A stretch of DNA of 35,054 nucleotides from Glutinoglossum americanum (GCA_020080175.1 JAGHQL010000228.1:1-35054), one strand, 5' to 3'. Positions 1 through 12,068 are shown, numbered from the stretch's first letter. A program made the numbers and translations. The notes: generated by a model not told the origin, from the sequence alone.

Positions 1-3000
1 TCATACATACCGAACTCCTCCACCATACCGCGAGAATCGCCATAGCCTACAATACAGATCTCAAAACTGACGTTGGTGCTACGAACACGAACATTCAAGC
101 CCTCACCGATATGATAACACCCGTGGGAGTTCAGTTGGCGTCAGTTGCCACCGACGTCAAGCAGATTCGGAACGTAGCAGAAGACAATCGAGTGGCCGTA
201 GATGCCGTCTCGCGGAAGCTAGACGAAGTGTCAGTTTGCACCTCGTCGGTGGCCACCCAGGATGGCAATCGCGATATTCTGTCTGTGGTAGAGGAGACTC
301 GGCTGACGCTGTCCGGAATGGACAAAACACTTTCCTCAATCCCTTGTGAGATGCGCTTAGTATCGAACGAGGCCGCCCTGGCGCGAGAGGCAGCTGAGAA
401 CACATACCGAGCATTCGAGCAAGGGCGTTCCGCCAATAAGGAAAAACAGCTGCAACTCGAGGACGTTGTAAGCCGGTTGGAGGAAATTGCTCTATCTCTC
501 CGAGCAACTAGAGCTGCTCCTCCAACTGGCTCACAGGTTTGCGTTAGGATGGCTCAAAAACCAAGCTATCTCCGCGACTTGCTCGATGGACTCGAAGACT
601 CTGCAATATCCGGGGACATGCCCCTAGCGGTGACTCACAGGGGATCGACTAGACTCTGCGATTGTATTATGGCGAAACGCAGAAACGCAATTGTGAAGGG
701 CCCATTCTGGGCTTATGCAGAGAATCAGCAGCCACACCTGAGGAACTGCAAGTACTTCGCTAGACCCACTTGGACGTTTAAGGGAGGGGCACTCTTGCCT
801 GTAAAAATCCTTTCCTCCGCTCTTCGGTTGAGTTTCGCAGCGACTAAAGGAGCAGGCGGGTTTTCTTTGAGTCCTAACTTCGCTATCACCCGGTTAATTG
901 ACCGTGGGGCATCGCCCGCGTTTGCCCTTTTCGATACCATTTTGAGAGACTATTCTAAGGCAGAGCCTTGGAGTGATCATGGTCATCGTCGCTATTATGA
1001 ACCTCTCGACGACTATCACATTAAATATACTCCTTTACGCTGGGATATGGTAGGGCTTGAACGCCACTTATATCATGTTTTAGGAGAGCTTGAAAAATTA
1101 TTTGAGGGCGGGAAAGCGTCCCCTTTAGACACGGACGCCGAAGGTAGAACCTTGCTTCATGTAAGACATCGATCCCGCTAACCCCGACCCGTGATTCTGC
1201 CCTAACCAAAGATTGTAGGAGGTCGCCGTCGTCTCGGGCATCATTGAGTCCCCATCTCCTCGCGTTTTAGCGCTCATTAAGGGTTTGGTTGGATTGCTGA
1301 TCGAATATGGGGTGGTTCGCGATGCGAAATGTAGATCCTTCAGGTGCGATGACTTCTTTTGTGCCTATTCTCCTTTACAATCCATCCCATCCCCTTCAGG
1401 CAGCTAATAAGTTATAAGTTACCCACTCCTGTTAGGGGGTGGAGGGGAGGAAATCGCAAATGCCGATGCGATGGATATCGCTATCACGAGCACGGCCGAT
1501 AGCGTGTTCAGACAGGAGATAAATCCCCCGCCTCATCCTCAAGTTGTACACATAGATGAAATCCTTTCGCGAAATGGATGCGAGCTTTTTGGTTTGAAGA
1601 GGCCCAGGTGCGCGATTTTCACAGCAGGTGTGCTTCAGCGTGTAGCGGGATCTGCAGAAAGTCCGTCCCACCCCGTATCAGAGCAGGAACCCGTCTAATG
1701 CGATTAGCAATTGGGTATGGTCCCGTGGCTAGGGCTGTTGTCGACCACTCACTAGATCGCCTTGAAGCGCTCCTTCGTTCGGGACATGACCCAAACGAGA
1801 ATTCAGAATCGACAGAGTTGCATCCACCACTATGCCTAGCCTTAAAATGGCTTCAAGGGTTTGAATTGTTGCTTCAGGGTGGAGCTGACCCACTTCTGGC
1901 CGTTGGTGAGGCCTTCGGATATAGGCAATACGAGGCCATAAAGCTATTACTAGAATACGATTGTCCGTTATCACAAAAGATGCATTATTCCGGAGTGACC
2001 GCGCTTGACCTGATAGACCCCTGCCATTTAGAAGAGCGAATCGCCGACCTGGTTATTGCGAAAGCCGCAGGTCAGCGGCGAGGTCTCTGGGCCTTGGCGA
2101 CACGGAATCTTTCTGAATTGGAAATCGGCGAACTTGGTATCCAGCTTCGAGAGGGAGAAATCTTAGACGCCGGTCGTGTGATAGCCCAAGAAGCCCTTAT
2201 CCGAAAGGGAGTTGATGTACCACCGGCTTTCCGGGTTGCGGTCGGCAAAGGTTTCACCATCTACCACTCCGAGCCTCATATGTCCCTTGGACTTGCGCAG
2301 AAATTCTTTGATATTGGTTTCTGGGACGTCGATAGACACGACCCCCTAGTTTCATACCCATATATGGGTCTAACTCCCTTTCTCTGGTGCTGCTACCGGC
2401 AGTTTTTCGATTCCGCGAACTGGTTTTTGGGTAGGGGGGCACGGACGAGGGTTAGCCTTGAAGGCATATTACTGGTTGCGCAACACCTTCTGGCGAGTGG
2501 TCTAGCCCAACAGCAACCCCGGTATAAATTCTCCTTAGGACTCTTGCAGAGGATTAAGAGCCAAAATGGGCCGTTCGAGTTAGACGGATGCGTCTGTTAT
2601 TGCTCGCCAAATGGTTGTACGGCAATCACCCACCTACTCAATCGTCCCGATTACACTTGGGTCAAGAAAATCCTTATACTTCGAAAATGGCTGAATTGGT
2701 GTCAGTTTTCTGCTGTTGAGGCCTCAGTGGCTTGGAAAGCATTCTGCAGGATGGAGATTTTCGCACGGTTAGGTATGGCGCATACCTGCTGCCGTTATAT
2801 TGAACGCCACGATGCAATACGCGTTTTAGCCGACGAGCAAACCGAGCTCCGGGATGAGGACATGAAATCGGGTCTGGTTGAGGAGCTGGAACATTGGGTG
2901 GGGGAGTATAATAGGCAGGAAATGCTTCATCAAGATAAGTCAAACCAACTTTTGGTTATGTGGTGGTCGAATCTTAACCGCGTCCTGGATATCAACGAAA

Positions 3001-3155
3001 CACACAAAGGCCATCATGAGAAAATACAGCAGCACTGGAGCCACTCTCGCTTTCCCTATGATCCCAAGACCTACTTTGATTGTGACGAAGACGCTTTTTC
3101 AATGACTTTAGAGGAGCTAGAGCAGAAAGCATATCGGTACATCACAATGGACTGA
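1..3155 (+). pseudogene. Ankyrin-type fungal protein, 5' end outside window, frame disrupted
   Basis: The frame is open from the left edge (base 3) to about 1159, so the gene begins outside the window. This first part is a long helical, coiled-coil-like region ending in an ankyrin-style phrase (KASPLDTDAEGRTLLH). A good donor (GTAAGA, 1160) and an acceptor ending at 1217 continue it in frame, but near 1325-1335 the likely reading shifts by one base at an AAA run. Between about 1430 and 1690 the plausible coding frame changes again. From about 1690 to the stop at 3155 there is a clean frame of nearly 490 codons with ankyrin-like helices (LEALLRSGHDPNEN, FELLLQGGADP, AIKLLLEYDCPLS), then a tryptophan/acidic C-terminal region. 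This architecture is common in Pezizomycotina; function is unknown, though such proteins are often grouped with STAND/NLR-like immunity genes. Two long clean halves joined by a disturbed middle suggest recent decay, or base errors; unrecognised introns are possible. Confidence 0.6.
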
Positions 3156-4516
3156 CTGGGGGCCACGCCCAAGCTATCGCTGAAAGGACAAACTAAGCTA
3201 GGAGGTTGGAGATATTCATTCAATGATGTCTAGCTAATTAGCCTACCCTATTCCCAGTACCAAAACCCGAAGCGAAAGCGCTGTATAGGTTGATGAAGAA
3301 TACGGAGCGTTATTCTGTTTTATCTTATAAACTAGTTAATTCGATTGAGTACGAAAACAAGGAGAAAGCGAGAACCAGATGAGGCAAGCTATGCGATTAT
3401 GGCGATGGGAGCTCTTCCCCGGGACCACGCGACGCTGGCGGCGTGTCCAGATTCGTTTTGCTTAACCCTACCGCCCACCAGACGTTCTCACACCAAACCC
3501 GACTCCCGGCATCCCACTCCCCGATGCACAGCGTGAAATTGCCTATCCTACTGCTATGGTCCCACTACGTACGACCCAAAATAAATCTGAGGGATATGCT
3601 TAGGGGCTTCTCGTAAGGCGAGGTAAAGAGCCCAAATGCGGTGATCTTGTAAGGAGGCCGAGCTCAAAGTCGGGAGGTTGGAGAGCGGCGAACCAGCACG
3701 GGGATAAACCTGAGCTGCTCTTGCTAAGTGTTACGGAATGCTCAGAAACCGCCTCGTAGCATCCCTATTGAGCTAAGGGGGCTGTCCCATAGTAGTTGAG
3801 TGACACTGCCACTTCACCTGCGCTGGTAAGTTTAATATTGGTGAAACCGATATGTTTTCGGGCCGGCCGAAGGGTGGCCGGAGCTGCTGCAGGCCGGCAA
3901 AAAGGGGTTGCGGAGCAGCCAATTACTTATATAGCTTCATGTCACGTAGCTAGTATTTTGGTAGTTGCGAGCAATTTAATTTATTGACCCCTATCCATTG
4001 TCCACATAGTTCTGGCTACAACTGCCCCTATTTGTACCATATTAGAGATATGCGTGACAATACCGGGTTTCCGCAGAACAATACCAAGGGCTGTACAATA
4101 AAGAGTCCGTGTCTCAGCAGTGCAAGCACCCTTTTGTGTCTAGGGGGTAGCTATCTCACAAGGAGCACCTTGCTGAATATTTCCGATGCTTCGGACTCTA
4201 AGCTCGGAGTGAGCGAGTTGTGAAGTGAATACGAAACGCGGTAGCAGTGAATGATTCCCACAAGCTCTAAAGTTGACCACCTTCACATCCTCCACAAGAT
4301 TCATCCTCAGCCTTCGTACAACTTTCTTCACCCTTAGCATAGAAGAACTTCTTCATGATGTTGCGACTTGGTTTCCAAACTAGCAATAGAGCAAAGTCAT
4401 GTAGTGGGATTCAACCAATCGGAGCCACGAAATTGCGAGTGCGATCTCACACTAGAGCTCTTGCAACCGTGCAGCGTGATCCCACAAAATCGGACTATAA
4501 TCCACTCCACGCTACA
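3156..4516. other. Intergenic, 5' flank of the oxygenase gene
   Basis: There is no convincing coding frame; open frames are under 80 codons and lack recognisable content. A GC-rich block at about 3858-3925 contains GGCCGG palindromes and can form nested hairpins. Bases 4355-4516 are in frame with the oxygenase downstream and could encode a basic N-terminal extension (see that gene), but are more simply its 5' leader. Confidence 0.6.
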
Positions 4517-5660
4517 ATGCCGCCAAACCACATCGCCACGCCGGTGGACTTGGAAACATTCAATCTCCCCCAACAAGTCTCCGGTAGTGCTGCCGACCTC
4601 ACCATGGCAAGGTCTATGATCGCCGCCTTCCGCAAAGAGGGCATCTTCCAGATCCAACTTAACCCTTCACAGGCCGCGACTCTCTCCCTTGCCTTCGGCG
4701 TTGCCAAAACCTTCTTCCGTCAACCATACTCCGAAAAAGCGAAGTGCGTCGATGACCAGAGCTTTGCCGGCTATATCGGCTCGGGTGAAGAACTCACAGA
4801 CGGCGTCCGCGATTACCCCGAGATCTTTACCGTCATCAAAGATCTCCCACCGACAGACTCCCGTGTCCGGCGACGCTGGCCATGCCATGGCCCCTGCCCC
4901 TGGCCCAATGACGCCTACGCAGCCACCATGAAGGAATACATGTCCCTCCTTAGCGAATCCGGCGAGAAACTTCTCCAGCTGCTCACGCTGGGCCTTGGGC
5001 TCCGGGACCTCAATTCTCTGACCCGCTTGACTAAGGACGGCTGGCATCACATGCGTGTCCTACGATTCCCGGAGTTGGATCATACGAATGGCAAGGGAAA
5101 GCCGGGACGGGGGATTGGCTCGCATACAGACTACGGGCTCCTCGTCCTCTCCGCGCAAGATGAGGTTGGGGGTTTGTTCGTGAGGCGACCGATCGCGGGT
5201 GAGGAGTGGAAGAATTGGGAGAAGAGCGTTGCTGGATTCAAGGAGGGAGATGAGAAGTGGTCGTACATCCTACCTGTCCCGAATGTGCTTACTGTCATGG
5301 CCGGTAGGATCTCCACTGCATTGGAGCAATCCTTAAGTCTCACGGTCCTAGCTAACACTCCCAAAAGGTGACATGTTGCAATACCTCACGTCCTCCTTAA
5401 TCCGGTCCACCCCTCACAAAGTCGGCCTCAACAGCCGCGCTCGAAATGTCTTTGCCTACTTTCACGAACCCAACTTCTCTGCCCTCCTCAAGCCACTGCC
5501 CGAGTGTGCGAGCGATAGCCCAGACAGGCAGGGTGTCCACTATGGTACACACTTCACCAATATGTGTATGCGCAATTACCCCGAACGCATCACAGCTAAG
5601 AGAGTCCTGGCGGAGAATCGGATGGAAATTCTGCCTAGCACAGTGATGGAGACGTTCTAG
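4517..5660 (+). CDS. efe: 2-oxoglutarate/Fe(II) oxygenase, ethylene-forming-enzyme homologue
   Basis: Two exons, 4517-5303 and 5368-5660, join in phase (ATGGCCG|GTGACATG) across a 64-base intron, giving 359 residues; Pseudomonas ethylene-forming enzyme (EFE) is about 350. Similarity to EFE, as I recall its sequence, runs end to end: SGEELTDG with DYPEIFTV (about 88-106), WPCHGPCPWPN (121-131), DGWHHMRVLRFP (174-185), GSHTDYGLLV (201-210), STPHKVGLN (276-284), YFHEPNF (293-299) and HYGTHFTNMCMR (320-331). Inferred iron ligands are His203, Asp205 and His279; Arg288 should bind 2-oxoglutarate. Counterparts of the EFE arginine-site residues are present (Glu92, Thr94, Tyr206, Arg331). EFE converts 2-oxoglutarate to ethylene while oxidising L-arginine; whether this protein does so is inference. 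The start at 4517 has A at -3 and aligns with EFE. An in-frame ATG at 4355 would add 54 basic residues but has a poor context. No pathway partner lies beside it. Confidence 0.9.
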
Positions 5661-8600
5661 GAGCCCTGGCGGGTTGAGTTAGATAGCTTCTTTTGTCTTT
5701 TAGGCAACGGGGGTCGTTTTTGTGGAGCTTGGTGAATGGGCTGCTGCGTGGTTAGCTATTGGTTAACCGTTAAATTAGGGTTAGTTAGGTATCTAAATCT
5801 CAACTAATACAAATACAATGATAACCCGCCATAGTCCTACTAGGGTAGGTAGATGCTAGAACCCAATGTCTAGAAGGAGTCTGCTCCAAGACGTAGCAGC
5901 CAAGCGCGGTGAATTTGCGGCGGTTTTACCTGGGGCCCTGCTGCATCGGGCGTTCGGTAGGTAGTATTCCCAACCTTAACAATAGTTGACAAGGCTATCG
6001 AGAAGATATAAAGGAATTGGGACCTCGTTCCGAAAGTCGTCTTGGGGGTGCATGGCATGTTGGGTTTGTAGCTTGCGGCTGCGAGTTTGCTGGTCGATGG
6101 AATCACCAGGAGTGCGTTGGGGCAACCAACCGACCCCCAAATGTGACCTTGGATGCACCCAATTAGCCATATTAGCCGTTCGCTCTTAGGACTGGTGGCG
6201 AAACTCACAGTGCTGCTCCACCCCTCACTCATATCCACCTATCCTCCTTCATGACCTTTACACAGACGGGCGCTACAGACTCTGGGCCCTAGCCCACCTT
6301 GACATCTGGCTCTAAGTTTCGCAGCCAACCACGAGGGTAAGTCCACGCAGGGCGACCCTCGATGATGGATAACGACTGACGGCTAGTTAACCCCCCCGAC
6401 CTCAAGTAGAGGGCAAAGCTTTCTAGCAACAGGGCTGAACAAACGAACGAGCTAAGGTAGTACATAAACGACCGAAGAGCCGCGTCGGCTTCAGCTGCCC
6501 AATAACCCAGTTCGACCGTTCCAGCTCCACGTCCTCCGAATGGACGAAGCGCGCGGAAAACTCAACTCCGCCACCCAAACACATGCATGCGTGCACCTCT
6601 ACCCAACAGGCAAGGGATAGGGGCCACGATGCAACTTTCCATCAACCTCGGGAACCGCTGCATCGGTGGTGACCCTATAGTCGCCTAGCAGAAACTGCAG
6701 CATTGGTCGGAAACATACCCGTCAGCTTGGTCCACACACACACAATATCACTGACGACAAACCATCTAATCATAGTAGCGGCGCTGACTGTGGTATGTTT
6801 AAAACACCAGGTATGTCGGTTAGGGCATCTAGTTGAGTTTGCTCGATAGATAGCAGTTGCGGGGGCCTGGCATAGATAAGTTAACTGCAAGTCGGGGGAT
6901 ATCCCGTTTGCATAGAATCATAGAATAGATACGTAAGCTGGTAGCGGATGACCGGTAGGATGGTGGGGCTCTCGTCAAGGTGTTGGGCTGTGGGTGGAAA
7001 CACGTAATAATGGGATAGTTGGACGTTTGGTTGTCTTGCCACGCATCCGTGGGCAAGATTAGATAGATAGCCTGGGCTGATCATCACCAAGAATGGATGC
7101 CCAGCCACCGGATCCACGATCGCTGCCTCGGCCCCATTTTAAGGGTTCCAGCTGAGTTAACCCACGCGACCCACCGAAGGAAAGAAGGTTGAAAGATGTG
7201 CGGTCAATATACGCGCAACCAACTGCGTTCGTCGGCGATACAATTCCTGTTGGTGTTGGGGGTTCTCAGGGTTGCCTTAAGTTAATCACCCTGCTGCCCG
7301 GCCGGGGTTAAGCGACAAGTTTTTCCTTGGACGAGGTGACCGACCACCAGCACAAAATAGGGCACAGGGTGCGAGTACATAAATAGATAGAATACTCTAC
7401 CCTACCTATCCCACTTGGCGTATTGGGCCTCGCGACCACGGACCACGACTTCCAGCATCTAAAGCATCCAGGCCTCATCACATGTAAAAACCTCACACGG
7501 ACAGTAGTCAGATAGGGGCGAACCCCCCAGACAGGCGGGACAAACAACGTTCAGGTAGCAAACCGTTTGATCCCAGCGCTTGAGTCTTCCCACGACCGAT
7601 GGCCTCCACGGCGGTGTGCTTTGACTGCGGCTTGGGCGGTTTTGAATAACTTCTAACGAAGAACCCCGGCTCGATGCAAGGCTAGGGTTCGTGCAGACCG
7701 AAGACTCTGCGGACATATCTAGCCTCAACTTTCCGCCTCAGAGTTTTTCGATGGTCGCACCCCCGACCCGGGGCAATTTCCCGGCAGCACCGACGCATAA
7801 CTGTTATTAACCAGCCGCCACGACATCCCCGTATTATACTCTCGCCCTGGCCCGCCGATCGCAGATTCTTCCGCAGCGAAGGATGGAAGGCTGGTAAGTG
7901 CGGCAAGAAGAGCGACCATCTAACGCTCGCCCCATTTCTTCACGCCAGGTAATATAATTAGATACCCTCCCATCCGATCTCAACCTCGAACGGAAGATCC
8001 GTGGAGAAACCGCAACAGGCGGACAGCCGTTAGGAATAGATCTTACGGGGCGTTACACCGTTAGTCCGTTGGCCCACACAATTGACAGACAGCAAGCAAA
8101 CTCACGCCCCCCCTGCACCGGCCATACCGGTCTTCAGTCCGGCGACACGGCACCTGACTGAGACCAGTTAAACCTTCGACCCTACTGGACTACACGGCGC
8201 CCTGAGAGCTAACGCACGGCCAAGGTTTCCCACTCGGCGACTACTTCAAGCCTCAGGGATACCCTCCAAGGGTGATAGCGTACGGTTTTCATATGTAAAG
8301 TACACCAAGAGTTAGTCCCGGCAAACGCCCAGACGATTGCACATAGACCAGCTCCATTCCAATCCCGGTGGGGCAGAAACAACGATCGCTAAAACGGCTT
8401 GGCGGGGTTTACGCCTTCGGGATCGCCTTCGCATTCAAAACCATCCTGCAATCACAAAACTATTCCCCGCATCCGTGCGTAATAGAGGCAGCTTAACCAA
8501 AAATTCTTGTTTATCTCAAGTCGGAAATGTTTGAGTCAGTGGATCAATACAAGTTTAGCCATACCGATCGACCAACCAGACCCGCAGTGGATATTCATAG

Positions 8601-9289
8601 ATCCTAAAACATCTTCGCCCGCAGCCAGAATACCAGCTGCCGGGATGGCGATGTCTCCGATCCACCCCCACATAAAGCGATCCCATCTCATTTATTCTGA
8701 CGTTATGCTAAGTGAATCACTATTAAACAAGGTGTCGGAAGTATCTGCACCCCCCCCCTTCCCCGAAGGTAACATTGGTCAACGCCAAGTTAATTCCCAC
8801 CCCATCCCACCCTCTAGTCCATCTCTCCGACTCCAACCTAGTAACCCAACCCGACAACCCAGCAACCGAAGACAGTAACTAGAATGCCCTCCCTGACCTA
8901 TACCATGCTATGCCATGCTATGCCATGCGTTGCATCTACTCGCATCCCATGTCCCTCCTCATTCACCACAGCGCATATACCCTTGCCCACGCATCACAGG
9001 GATATCCGCCATTCGCCATGCGTTGTCTGAGAAGACACCCGAGCAGTAACCGACCCTGCCTCTTGGCGCTCCGCGCTCCTTTTCTAAAAGGGCGGTGCTG
9101 TCGGTGGCTCGAGAGAAGTGTTGCTTCTGGCCGCATTCTAGATCTTTATATTGTGGAGTGCATGTTTGTGGCACCTCTTCATCTATTCATCCGCCTTTCC
9201 CCCGATAGGTTTTCACCTACATAACCACTAACCCATCTGCCTTTTTCCATTTTCTCATCCCCCTCCGTCAACTGCTTGAGGATGCCACG
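5661..9289. other. 3.6 kb gene-poor stretch
   Basis: No frame on either strand exceeds about 125 codons, and none of the translations shows a domain, signal peptide or coherent composition. Base composition is ordinary (not strongly AT-rich), so this is not obviously heavily RIP-mutated repeat DNA. The only structure I can point to is a short decamer repeat at 8903-8928. Noncoding transcripts or short spliced genes cannot be excluded by eye. Confidence 0.55.
8903..8928 (+). repeat. Short tandem repeat, 10-base unit
   Basis: The unit CCATGCTATG occurs twice in full (8903-8912, 8913-8922) followed by a partial third copy. It lies about 360 bases upstream of the protease-like gene. No function is implied. 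Confidence 0.85.
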
Positions 9290-11233
9290 ATGGGCTTCTT
9301 TCGGGTGTTCTTGCTGCTGGCGGGGACAGCCGTAAGCGCTTCTCTGAGGCCTCGGGCAGAGAGCCCACCAGTGGCTATTTCGATACCACCCAGTCAGAAT
9401 TGGTGAGTGAACACACAATCAGCGGACTGTTCATCGCATGTTGCTGCCCAGCAAACACACGATCTTCCTTTCTTCTTATCGCCATTTGCTTATAACCCCT
9501 CCCAACAGGACCGGCAACGATGGCCCATGGTCCTCCTTTGCCCTTCGCGTCGGCACTCCTGCCCAGAATGTCGACGTCCTAATCTCGACCACCAGCTCCG
9601 AAACCTGGGTAGTCGTTCCCGAAGGTTGTACGATCAACGACCCCACAAACTGCCCCGCCAGTCGCGGCCAACTCTTCAATAGCGCCGACTCCTCAACCTG
9701 GCAAACCCAACCCCCCTACTCACTCAAACTCGGATCCAACCTCGGATACTCGGACGGCGAAGCGATTTACGGGAACGATATTGTCGAACTGGGGTGTCAG
9801 GGTGAGGGGCCAAAGTTGACTCAACAGATCGTTGCGGGTGTGGCTAGCAAGGAATTTTATTTGGGGTTGTTTGGCATTTCGCCAAGTCCCATCAATTTCA
9901 CGGATCCCAACCCCCCGCGGTCGAGTTTCTTGCTGGGGCTGAAACAGAATGGGACGATACCGAGTTTGTCTTGGGGGTATACTGCGGGGGCGCGATATCG
10001 TGGGTTTAATCCTTCCTCCCCTAGAAGATCCATCCAATTTGCCCTGTAGACGGCGCGGGTGAGGGAGAACGGAGGAGAGGAGAGGTTACTAACATATTAA
10101 TAGGGTTAAACGGGGTTCCTGCAAGTCTCACCCTCGGCGGCTACGACATATCCCGCCTTATTCCCAATAGCCTCACATTCCCCTTCAGTGACGACATCTC
10201 CCGAGGTCTAGAAGTTGGCGTCCAATCCGTCACCATGTCCAGTGGCGGCAAATCCGATACCTCTCTCCTCCCATCTCCCATCAACGCCTCCATAGACTCG
10301 ACCGTCCCTCACCTTTGGCTCCCTATGGAGGCCTGCGCAAAATTCGAAAGCGCTTTCGGACTAACATGGAATGAAGAGGCTAAGCTCTATTTTATCGATG
10401 AGAATCTGCACCATTCACTCGTGTCGCAGAACGCTAGTGTGAAGTTCAAACTTGGCGTTACACCTAAGGGCGGGAAGACCGTTGACATAGTGCTCCCGTA
10501 CGCGGCGTTTGATCTCAAAGCTTCATATCCACTAGTGAGGCATACGGCCAGGTACTTCCCGCTGAAGAGAGCGGCGAATAATACGCAGTATACGCTGGGT
10601 CGGGCATTCCTCCAAGAAGCGTACGAGAAGACCCTTCCCACTTCACAACTTCGCTCCTTGATTTCGTAGCAGATTAGGGGTCCTTAGGGGAGCGCAGTTG
10701 CTGATATTTTACCTTTCGGTCCCATATCTAGTTACCTAACGGTTGACTATGAGCGTCTCAACTTTTCCGTCTCCCAAAGCGTCTTCACTAATTCTTCCCA
10801 ACAAACGCTCATCACCATCCCCCCTCTAAACAACTCAACCTCCTTCCCCTTCGAATCTAGCGGCAATCACCTCTCCATGGGTGCCCTCGCAGGAATCGCC
10901 ATCGGGGCAATAGGGCTAATCGGGATGCTCACATTCTACTTCTGTGTCCACAGACACCACCAGTACGGCGAAGACATGGATTTCGCACTCAGCGGTCGAA
11001 TCCGAGAAGAGCAGGCTCCCAAATTTGAACAGGGAGGTTCACCAGCTACGCACCGGACGGATACGGAATCCGATCCGAGGATACTGTTGCATGTAGATAC
11101 CCGGATAGTGGAAGTCAGTCCGGCAGCGGACAGACCAATCTATGAGACGGCGACGGTGAATGCAAGAGGACCTAAGGCGCGGTTAGGCCAGGTCAAGGAG
11201 GAAAATGAAGATAACGCAAGTAACTTTATATAA
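9290..11233 (+). CDS. Membrane-anchored pepsin-like (A1) protein, first catalytic Asp absent
   Basis: Four exons (9290-9402, 9509-9999, 10104-10620, 10732-11233) join in phase to encode 540 residues. The second intron starts at GTGGGT (10000) and ends after a TTACTAAC branch region; the third runs from GTACGA (10621) to TAG (10731). The protein has an N-terminal signal peptide (FFRVFLLLAGTAVSA), a two-lobed pepsin-like body, one membrane helix (about 423-446, GALAGIAIGAIGLIGMLTFY) and a cytoplasmic tail of about 95 residues. Typical landmarks are WSSFALRVGTPAQNV, WVVVPEGC, LGLFGISP, ASLTLGGYD and YTLGRAFLQEAYLTVDYE. At the first active-site position the usual DTGS is STTS (residues 64-67); the second site is DST (266-268). 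It is therefore probably a pseudoprotease or a strongly altered enzyme, facing the wall or medium. Several N-glycosylation motifs lie in the ectodomain. The family is recognisable as fungal 'acid protease-like' membrane proteins; the role is unknown. Confidence 0.88.
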
Positions 11234-12068
11234 TACGGTGTACACAATGTGTGATATTGGGGGTAGGTTTTGCAGCCAAGAGCAGCCAATCCAACTGGAC
11301 CCCCAGCCGGCCCACCCAATTCATTCCCTCAGCCGGGGGAGAGAGTATGAAGGCGGGTTGGGGGACGTTACCAAGGTGGAAGTTGCTCTGCGTCTGCTTA
11401 GTTCTTCTTTGTATGCCGGAGTTCACCCTAGTCCCACGGAATTAGATTTGGGATGTCATAAGGCGTTAGCGCGAGGGGAGTTCGTACTCTTTAGTTTAGT
11501 TAGTTCTCGCCTGCATTGCGAGGGAATTTGATAGGCAGCCAACGACATGACTTACTTCAAACCATCATATTTAGGCTAAAACCGACCATCCAGCTGTGTA
11601 CAACGAGGTAGCCATTGGTGGACTTTGTTTTTCCATCTCCCTCTGAGAAAGCTCTTTGGCCATTTAGCCTCGCATTGTCACGGCATCCGAATCGCTGATA
11701 CGTTGGGCCTTCGGTTAGTTAGATCTGACATGCGCGCTGACATGCACCTGGAACTGCCACGTGGAAGCCTTGATGCAATTAGCCTCATCGCCACCTTATT
11801 AGAACGACTGCTTATCCTCCTTCCAATATAGGTAACGATCGCCGGAAAGGCGAGCGAATGAAGATCGACATGCAAACACCAACTGGTTCCCCCGAGAGTG
11901 TATAAAGGAGGGGGAGCCTGTGTCTCTTGGGCGTCCCCCCAGGTGCTCCAGCGCACAGGCCTCAGCCTGCCAATCCCGCGCAAATGAATGGCCGACAACC
12001 ACCATATCCCATGAAAGAGCTATGACTTATCTAACTCTAATATAAACTTCAAATTCGCCTCATTCTCA
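11234..12068. other. Intergenic, 3' flank of protease-like gene and promoter of F-box gene
   Basis: Several frames of 60-110 codons occur but have no recognisable content. A TATAAAG element lies at 11901-11907, on the plus strand, about 160 bases before the F-box start codon. Confidence 0.55.
11901..11907 (+). promoter_or_regulatory. Possible TATA box for the F-box gene
   Basis: TATAAAG stands 162 bases upstream of the ATG at 12069. The distance fits a fungal core promoter with a leader of about 100-130 bases. This is based on sequence only. Confidence 0.35.

Noticed and set aside
3775-3990. Possible small inverted-repeat transposon
   Set aside because: The candidate terminal sequences (TAGTAGTTGAGTGAC against GTCACGTAGCTAGTA) match only partly, and no target duplication is seen.
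6621-6637. 17-base exact match to 12524-12540 (GGGCCACGATGCAACTT)
   Set aside because: One copy lies inside the F-box gene and the flanks do not match. A 17-base coincidence in 35 kb is unusual but not rare enough to call a repeat.
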